A stretch of 11,240 bases of DNA from DAOUAJ01 sp034433615 (lineage in GTDB: Bacteria; Chloroflexota; Anaerolineae; DUEN01). Below, one piece after another: positions 5,514-11,240 of this stretch. Location: positions 1 through 11,240 of the forward strand of contig DAOUAJ010000031.1 of NCBI GenBank assembly GCA_034433615.1. The letters run 5' to 3'. Position numbers and translations under genes: made by a program. The notes under the pieces were generated by a model that had not been told where the DNA came from, searched no databases, and saw nothing but the letters and a program-made list of their open reading frames with translations. The first letter of the stretch is position 1. Every line of letters begins with the position of its first letter.

Positions 5514-7886
5514 TCAGAACGACTGGTGCTCCGTCCGGGCGATGATCTCGTCCTGTAGCACTTTGCTCAGATCACAGAAGTAGTCGCTGTAGCCGGCCAC
5601 ACGCACAATCAGGTTACGATACTGCTCGGGGTTCGCCTGCGCCGCGCGCAGCGTGGCCGCATCCACGACGTTGAATTGGATGTGATGGCCGTCCAGGTTG
5701 AAGTAGGCGCGGATCAATTGCACCAGCTTATCGAGGTCCTCTTCCGTGCGGAACAACTGGGGCGAGAACTTCTGGTTGAGCAGCGTGCCGCCAGTGCGAA
5801 CGTGATCCATCTTGGCCACCGACTTGATCACCGCCGTCGGGCCACGCCGGTCGGCGCCCTGGACGGGTGAGACCCCTTCTGAAAGCGGTTTCCCAGCCAG
5901 GCGGCCGTCGGGTGTCGCACCGGTCACGGAGCCGAAGTAGACGTGGCAGGTGGTCGGCAGCAGGTTGATGCAATACCTGCCGCCTTTCGTGTTCTTACGG
6001 CCCTCTATGGCATCGAAGTAGGCATTAAACAGGGCCACCATCACGTTGTCGGCGTAGTCATCGTCGTTGCCGTACCTGGGCGTCCGGTTCAGGAGCATCT
6101 GGCGGAGCTTCTCCCCCTCCAGGCCGGCGAAGTTGTCCCACAGCGCGCCGAGCAATTGCGCCATCGTCAACGTCTTCTTGTCGAAGACATGGTACCTGAT
6201 CGCCGTCATCGCGTCGGTGATCGTGCCCAGGCCCACCCCCATGATGTAAGTGGTATTGTAACGGGCTCCGCCATCGTGGTAATCCTTGCCCCTGGCGATG
6301 CAGTCGTTAATCAGCAGCGAGAGGAACGGTGCGGGCATGTAGCGGGCGTAGAGCCTCTCGATGACGTGGTTGCCTCGCACCTTGATATCTACAAAGTAGT
6401 TCAACTGCTTTCTGTACGCCTCGAACAACTCTTCGAACGTTTGGAACTGCATCGGATCGCCCGTCTCCAGCCCAATCTTCCGGCCCGTGCGCGGGTCCAC
6501 GCCGTTGTGCAGGGTGATTTCGAGCACCTTGGGCATGTTAAAGTAGCCGGTCAGGTTGTAGTTCTCCTTGCCGAAGGCGCCGGTCTCCACGCAGCCGCTG
6601 GTGCCGCCGTTCCGTGCGTCCACGATGGACTTGCCCTGGCGGATCATCTCCTGGATCACCACATCGGTGTTGAACACCGAGGGCTGGCCGAACCCGGTAC
6701 GGATGATCCTGGCCGCCCGTCTAATGAATTGGTCGGGGTTCTTCTTGCTGACCTGGATGGAGGAGCTGGGCTGCAGCAGCCGCATCTCCTCGATCACATC
6801 CAGGATCAGGTAGGTGAGCTCGTTGACGGCGTCGGAGCCGTCCGGCTTCACACCGCCCAGGTTGATCTGGGCGAAATCGGTGTAGGTGCTGCTCTCTGCT
6901 GCGGTGACCCCCACCTTGGGCGGGGCGGGCTGATTATTGAACTTAATCCAGAAGCATTGCAACAACTCCTCGGCCTGCTCGCGGGTTAGCGTCCCCTCCT
7001 CCAGCCCCTTTTTGTAGAAGGGATACAGATGCTGATCCAGTTTGCCAGGATTGAAAGCATCCCAGGGGTTGAGTTCGATGGTCACGCCGAGGTGGACGAA
7101 CCAGTAATATTGCAGGGCCTCCCAGAAGTCCCGCGGGGCGTGCGCCGGCACGTGGGAGCAGATTTCAGCGATGCGTTCCAGCTCCTTTTTCCGCTGGGGG
7201 TTCTTCTCCTGGGCTGCCAGCTCCCTGGCCTTTTCCGCGTGGCGCTCGGCAAAGCGAATCAGGGCACTCGCGCAGATGTCCATGGCCTTGAGCTGCTCCT
7301 GCTTGTCGTAAGCCTCGGGGTCGTTCAGGTAATCCAGGGATTGCAGGCTGCGCTGAATGTCCTGCTGGAAATCGAGCATCCCCTTGTGGTAAATCTTGTC
7401 ATCCAGGACGGTGTGGCCTGGAGACCGCTGCTCCATGAACTCGGTGAAGATGCCGGCCTCGTAAGCGGCCTTCCACTCCTCCGTCATCTCCCGGAAGATG
7501 AGCTCGCGCATCGTCTTGCCCCGCCAAAAGGGGATGATCGTCTCCTCGTACACCCGGCGGGCCTGGGAGCTGACGGCGAAGGGGATCTTCTCTCGCGAGT
7601 CAAGGATGTCCAGGTCTTGCAGGCTGTGACAGCACAGCTCCGGGTAGGTCGGCGCGGCCTTGGGGGCAGGGCCTTTCTCGCCGACGATCAGTTCGCCGTC
7701 GTTGATGCAGATGGTTTTGTGCTCCAGCAGGTACTGGAAGGCCAGCGCGCGGTGCACCGGCGCAGAGACCAGCCCCAGGTCTTGCCGGTAGAACTCAGTC
7801 AGCAGCTCCGCCCGCTCAGTGGAGAGGGTCGGAACGGCGTCCAGACTTTGTTGCCTCAGCCGGGCGACTCGTTTACTCATAGGCAT
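5514..7886 (-). CDS. hypD: Trans-4-hydroxy-L-proline dehydratase (glycyl radical enzyme)
   Basis: This 790-residue glycyl radical enzyme has the PFL-like domain through most of its length and the glycine-radical domain at about residues 665-790. Seen: the thiyl-radical Cys432 and general base Glu434 in GGTSGCVETGAFGKE, and the radical glycine Gly765 in RVAGYS. Other residues I recall lining the hydroxyproline pocket of Clostridioides difficile HypD are present at matching offsets: Phe150, His158, Asp276, Ser332 and Tyr448. LTGYFNMPKVLE, the LPTTCHVYFG segment and the ARTEHQSF tail also match HypD better than pyruvate formate-lyase or choline lyase. The product would be pyrroline-5-carboxylate, which ProC can reduce to proline. 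ACGGAGG lies seven bases before the Met at 7886, fixing the start over Met3. It sits between lysU and the toxin-antitoxin pair. The radical SAM activase it needs is not in the window. The enzyme is oxygen-sensitive, implying anaerobic expression. Confidence 0.9.
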   Translation of the reverse strand: MPMSKRVARLRQQSLDAVPTLSTERAELLTEFYRQDLGLVSAPVHRALAFQYLLEHKTICINDGELIVGEKGPAPKAAPTYPELCCHSLQDLDILDSREKIPFAVSSQARRVYEETIIPFWRGKTMRELIFREMTEEWKAAYEAGIFTEFMEQRSPGHTVLDDKIYHKGMLDFQQDIQRSLQSLDYLNDPEAYDKQEQLKAMDICASALIRFAERHAEKARELAAQEKNPQRKKELERIAEICSHVPAHAPRDFWEALQYYWFVHLGVTIELNPWDAFNPGKLDQHLYPFYKKGLEEGTLTREQAEELLQCFWIKFNNQPAPPKVGVTAAESSTYTDFAQINLGGVKPDGSDAVNELTYLILDVIEEMRLLQPSSSIQVSKKNPDQFIRRAARIIRTGFGQPSVFNTDVVIQEMIRQGKSIVDARNGGTSGCVETGAFGKENYNLTGYFNMPKVLEITLHNGVDPRTGRKIGLETGDPMQFQTFEELFEAYRKQLNYFVDIKVRGNHVIERLYARYMPAPFLSLLINDCIARGKDYHDGGARYNTTYIMGVGLGTITDAMTAIRYHVFDKKTLTMAQLLGALWDNFAGLEGEKLRQMLLNRTPRYGNDDDYADNVMVALFNAYFDAIEGRKNTKGGRYCINLLPTTCHVYFGSVTGATPDGRLAGKPLSEGVSPVQGADRRGPTAVIKSVAKMDHVRTGGTLLNQKFSPQLFRTEEDLDKLVQLIRAYFNLDGHHIQFNVVDAATLRAAQANPEQYRNLIVRVAGYSDYFCDLSKVLQDEIIARTEHQSF

Positions 7887-8137
7887 AGTGCAGCCTCCGT
7901 ATTACAAAACTATCACGATGGTGCGGGAACGCCTGATTGCTTGCAGATTCGTGCCGCTGTATACTCGGGGATCTCCCGATGACGAGGCACTGAAGCACGA
8001 CTCGCGTTATCTGCACGGAGCGCCGGTCGAAGCACATGGGCTCTTCTCTCGCGTTTTGTCACACATTCGTTGTGCACTACCTCCCTCGGTCTACGGTTAA
8101 CAGCGTGGGTCACGGATGCGACCTTCTCATTTGGGGT
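7887..8137. other. Spacer between lysU and hypD
   Basis: This 251-base spacer is less GC-rich than lysU. It contains the hypD ribosome binding site (7894-7900) and a TATACA-like hexamer on the minus strand near 7959, but no matching -35. A 66-codon minus-strand frame (7913-8113) has no binding site, is Arg-rich without recognisable pattern, and is not called. Unlike four other spacers of the window it carries no heptamer array. Its length leaves room for a separate hypD promoter. Confidence 0.45.
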
Positions 8138-8644
8138 TTAGACGGCGGCTTTTTCGCGTGACAACTTGCGTTTGAGGTACGGAATCAACCCCCCCTCCCG
8201 GATCAGCCCTAACGCCGATTCTGACAGTGGCGGGAACGGCCAGAGGTCCTCGCCGCGACGGATGACACCGGCCTCCAGGTCAATCTCCACCCTGTCGCCG
8301 GGCTGCAGCGCGTCGGCTGCCTCCGGACAGGTGATCACAGGCAGGCCTTCGTTGAGCGCGTTACGGAAAAAGATGCGGGCGAACGATTCCGCCACGATCG
8401 CGCCGACCCCCGCTTCCTTTAGACAGATCGCCGCCTGCTCCCGGCTGGAGCCGCACCCCCAGTTGCGCCCGGCCACGATCACGTCCCCCGGCTGCACCGC
8501 GCCCGCAAAGCCCGGGTCCAGGTCCTCCAGCGCGTGCCGGGCCATCTCCTGGCGGTCGGTGATCGTGTACGTGTACTTGCCGGGGAAGATCACGTCGGTG
8601 TTCACGTTGTCGCCATACTTCCAAACCCGTCCGCAAATGGTCAC
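8138..8644 (-). CDS. lysU: Homoaconitase small subunit (LysU, LeuD-like)
   Basis: This 168-residue protein is the small, swivelling subunit of the aconitase-family enzyme that converts homocitrate to homoisocitrate through homoaconitate. Seen: an N-terminal GRVWKYGDNVNTDVIFPGKY segment (residues 5-24) with the substrate loop just after it (YTYTITD), GRNWGCGSSREQA (59-71) containing the catalytic Ser66/Ser67 and Arg68, and AESFARIFFRNALNEGLPV (85-103). Length is normal for the prokaryotic split form. The PGKY loop is closer to the Thermus LysU type than to LeuD of leucine synthesis. The start is GTG at 8644, preceded by an AGAGGG-type site, and is only 11 bases after the lysT stop, so the subunits are translationally coupled. 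It pairs with lysT directly upstream. Confidence 0.9.
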   Translation of the reverse strand: MTICGRVWKYGDNVNTDVIFPGKYTYTITDRQEMARHALEDLDPGFAGAVQPGDVIVAGRNWGCGSSREQAAICLKEAGVGAIVAESFARIFFRNALNEGLPVITCPEAADALQPGDRVEIDLEAGVIRRGEDLWPFPPLSESALGLIREGGLIPYLKRKLSREKAAV

Positions 8645-8655
8645 GATTCCCTCTC

Positions 8656-9940
<1,285 letters not shown>

Positions 9941-9948
<8 letters not shown>

Positions 9949-11134
9949 CCACCTGCTCCGTCGGCGTGAACTCTTCCCGTCGCTGCTGTTCGATCGCCTC
10001 ATCGGGGACTGAGGGCCAGTTGCGCAGGATGGCGTCCACATCCTCCAATGCCAGCGGCTTCAGGTCGGCCAGGGCTTTGATGTGGGCGGTGGCCTTCTTG
10101 ATCTCCTCGTCGCTCAGGGAGAGGCCCAACTGCTCGGCCCGGTTCTTCACCGCGTTCCAGCCGGTCAGCCGGTGGGCGACGTGGACGTACCGCGTCAGGC
10201 CGAAGTCCTCCGGGCGAAGGATCTCATAGGTTTCGGGGTTGTTGAGGATCGCCTTGGCATGGATCCCGGCCTTGTGCGTGAAGGCCGTGTAGCCGGTGAT
10301 ATAGTTGTTGAAGGGCACCTGGACCCCCACGATGTCCGCCACCAGGTTCTCGATGTCGCGCAGGAGGGGGAGGTTGTATTTGCTCTTAACCAGGTCGCGG
10401 TTCAGTGCGTACATGCGGGCGATGAAGCCACCTAGCGGGGTGATGCCGTTGCGCTCGCCGATGCCGAGGACGCTGGTGTCCACGTGGGTCGCGCCCGCCT
10501 CCAGCGCGGCGAACGAGTTGGCGATAGCGCAGCCAGTGTCATTGTGGCCGTGAAACTCGATGTCGCAATGGACCACGCTGCGCAGCGTACTCACCAGATC
10601 ATACACCTGACGCGGCGTGGCGATTCCCACCGTGTCAGCGATCCCTACCCGATTGACGCCGATCTCGTCAACGGTGCGGTAGACGAGCAACAGGTCCACC
10701 AGGTTGCTGCGGAAGGAGTCCTCGCTGGAGAAGCGGACTTCAAACCCCTGTGATTTAATGTAGGTAATCACCTCGATGGCGGCCTCGATGATCTCGGGGA
10801 TGGATTTGCCGTGACTGAACTGACGGAGCAAGGAGGAAGTACCAAAGAGCACGTCAATGCCGTTCACGCCGGTCTCCATCGCCAGCCTGGCATCGTCCAT
10901 ATGACAGCGGGTGTGAGTGAGGGTCTTGGCCTTGAGGCCGAGGCGGGCAATGCGGCGGGCATCCGCGAAGGATTGCGGAGACGCGGCCGGTGAGGTCAGC
11001 TCGATGTACTCCACGCCGAAAGCGTCCAGCATCTCAGCGATCTGAACTTTCTGATCTGAGGTGAAAAATGCTCCAGCGAACTGCTCGCCTTCGCGCAGGG
11101 TGGATTCGATAATGGCGAAATTTTGCAGGGACAC
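9941..11134 (-). CDS. lysS: Homocitrate synthase
   Basis: This 397-residue TIM-barrel enzyme of the HMGL-like family condenses acetyl-CoA with 2-oxoglutarate to homocitrate, the first and usually lysine-inhibited step. Seen: ESTLREGEQF (residues 10-19; Arg14 and metal ligand Glu15), LTHTRC (72-77; His74 aligns with the histidine linked to 2-oxoglutarate recognition in Thermus), FHGHNDTGCAIAN (194-206; metal ligands His195 and His197), GIGERNGITPLGG (224-236), and FTHKAGIHAKAI (285-296). A C-terminal part (about 300-370) matches the regulatory region, and some 20 extra residues follow compared with the Thermus enzyme as remembered. The start is GTG at 11134: a stop lies in frame just upstream, and AAGGGAGG lies eight bases before it. 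It overlaps lysT by eight bases and heads the visible cluster. Confidence 0.94.
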
Positions 11135-11142
11135 GGTCAGCT

Positions 11143-11150
11143 CCTCCCTT
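11143..11150 (-). promoter_or_regulatory. Ribosome binding site for the GTG start of homocitrate synthase
   Basis: On the minus strand AAGGGAGG lies eight bases before the GTG at 11134. An in-frame TGA falls between them, so no earlier start is possible. Heptamer array D begins four bases further upstream. Confidence 0.75.
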
Positions 11151-11154
11151 GACT

Positions 11155-11238
11155 AGCTATCAGCCGTCAGCGATCAGCTATCAGCTATGGTAAAGGGCCG
11201 AAGGCTGACCGCTGATTGCTGACTGCCGGTTACTGATC
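11155..11238. repeat. Heptamer palindromic array D (before homocitrate synthase)
   Basis: Twelve 7-base units lie in one register. The first five follow AGCNRTC (AGCTATC twice, AGCGATC, AGCCGTC, AGCTATG). Two divergent units form the centre (11190-11203). Then come reverse-type units GCTGACC, GCTGATT, GCTGACT and degenerate ones to the window end. It uses the same words as array A. No promoter could be picked out in it, so the promoter of the cluster probably lies beyond the right edge. Confidence 0.75.
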
Positions 11239-11240
11239 GC

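Noticed and set aside
5514..7886. Pyruvate formate-lyase, choline trimethylamine-lyase or glycerol dehydratase as the identity of the glycyl radical enzyme
   Set aside because: Pyruvate formate-lyase has two adjacent active-site cysteines, absent here. The GCVETGAFGKE context, LTGYFN segment and C-terminal tail match hydroxyproline dehydratase instead.
7958..7974. Short imperfect inverted repeat and TATACA-like hexamer upstream of hypD as a defined promoter
   Set aside because: No -35 element at a proper distance and the repeat arms are only four bases, so it is mentioned only within the spacer entry.
7913..8113. 66-codon minus-strand frame before hypD
   Set aside because: No ribosome binding site, Arg-rich sequence without domain character, and it covers the likely hypD promoter region.

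Overview
The window reads as one long minus-strand gene cluster for lysine biosynthesis by the alpha-aminoadipate route with the LysW carrier protein. In transcription order (high to low coordinate) it holds homocitrate synthase, the large and small subunits of homoaconitase, homoisocitrate dehydrogenase, the carrier LysW, the LysW-aminoadipate ligase LysX, and the LysW-aminoadipyl-phosphate reductase LysY. The next expected steps (LysZ kinase, LysJ aminotransferase, LysK hydrolase) are not here; they could lie past the left edge. No convincing gene lies on the plus strand.

Three unrelated insertions interrupt the pathway. (1) A 790-residue glycyl radical enzyme, very probably trans-4-hydroxy-L-proline dehydratase (HypD), sits between lysU and the toxin-antitoxin pair, with no activating enzyme beside it. 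(2) A lower-GC segment at about 4625-5513 carries a RelE/ParE-type toxin, its antitoxin, palindromes that may be its operator, and a 47-codon coding-like remnant. (3) A HAD-family hydrolase lies between lysX and lysY.

The most unusual non-coding signal is a set of heptanucleotide-periodic, self-complementary arrays. They fill four spacers: before homocitrate synthase, between homoisocitrate dehydrogenase and lysW, between lysW and lysX, and, interrupted by a multi-hairpin insert, between lysX and the HAD gene. Three of the four are uninterrupted and stay in a strict 7-base register for 10 to 12 units. The words differ, but each first half is roughly the reverse complement of the second. They run from the stop codon of one gene to close to the ribosome binding site of the next.

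Organism: GC-rich bacterial DNA with strong Shine-Dalgarno sites, a LysW-type lysine pathway resembling that of Thermus, an oxygen-sensitive glycyl radical enzyme, and short intergenic repeats. This fits best an anaerobic or facultative member of Chloroflexota (Anaerolineae-like), possibly thermophilic. That placement is inference from gene content, not from a marker gene.

How the genes work together: 2-oxoglutarate and acetyl-CoA give homocitrate (LysS), then homoisocitrate (LysTU), then 2-oxoadipate (homoisocitrate dehydrogenase). After transamination to alpha-aminoadipate, LysX joins its amino group to the C-terminal glutamate of LysW. An absent kinase phosphorylates the side chain, LysY reduces it to the semialdehyde, and absent LysJ and LysK finish and release lysine. 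HypD would feed pyrroline-5-carboxylate into proline and glutamate metabolism; any link to lysine synthesis is speculative.
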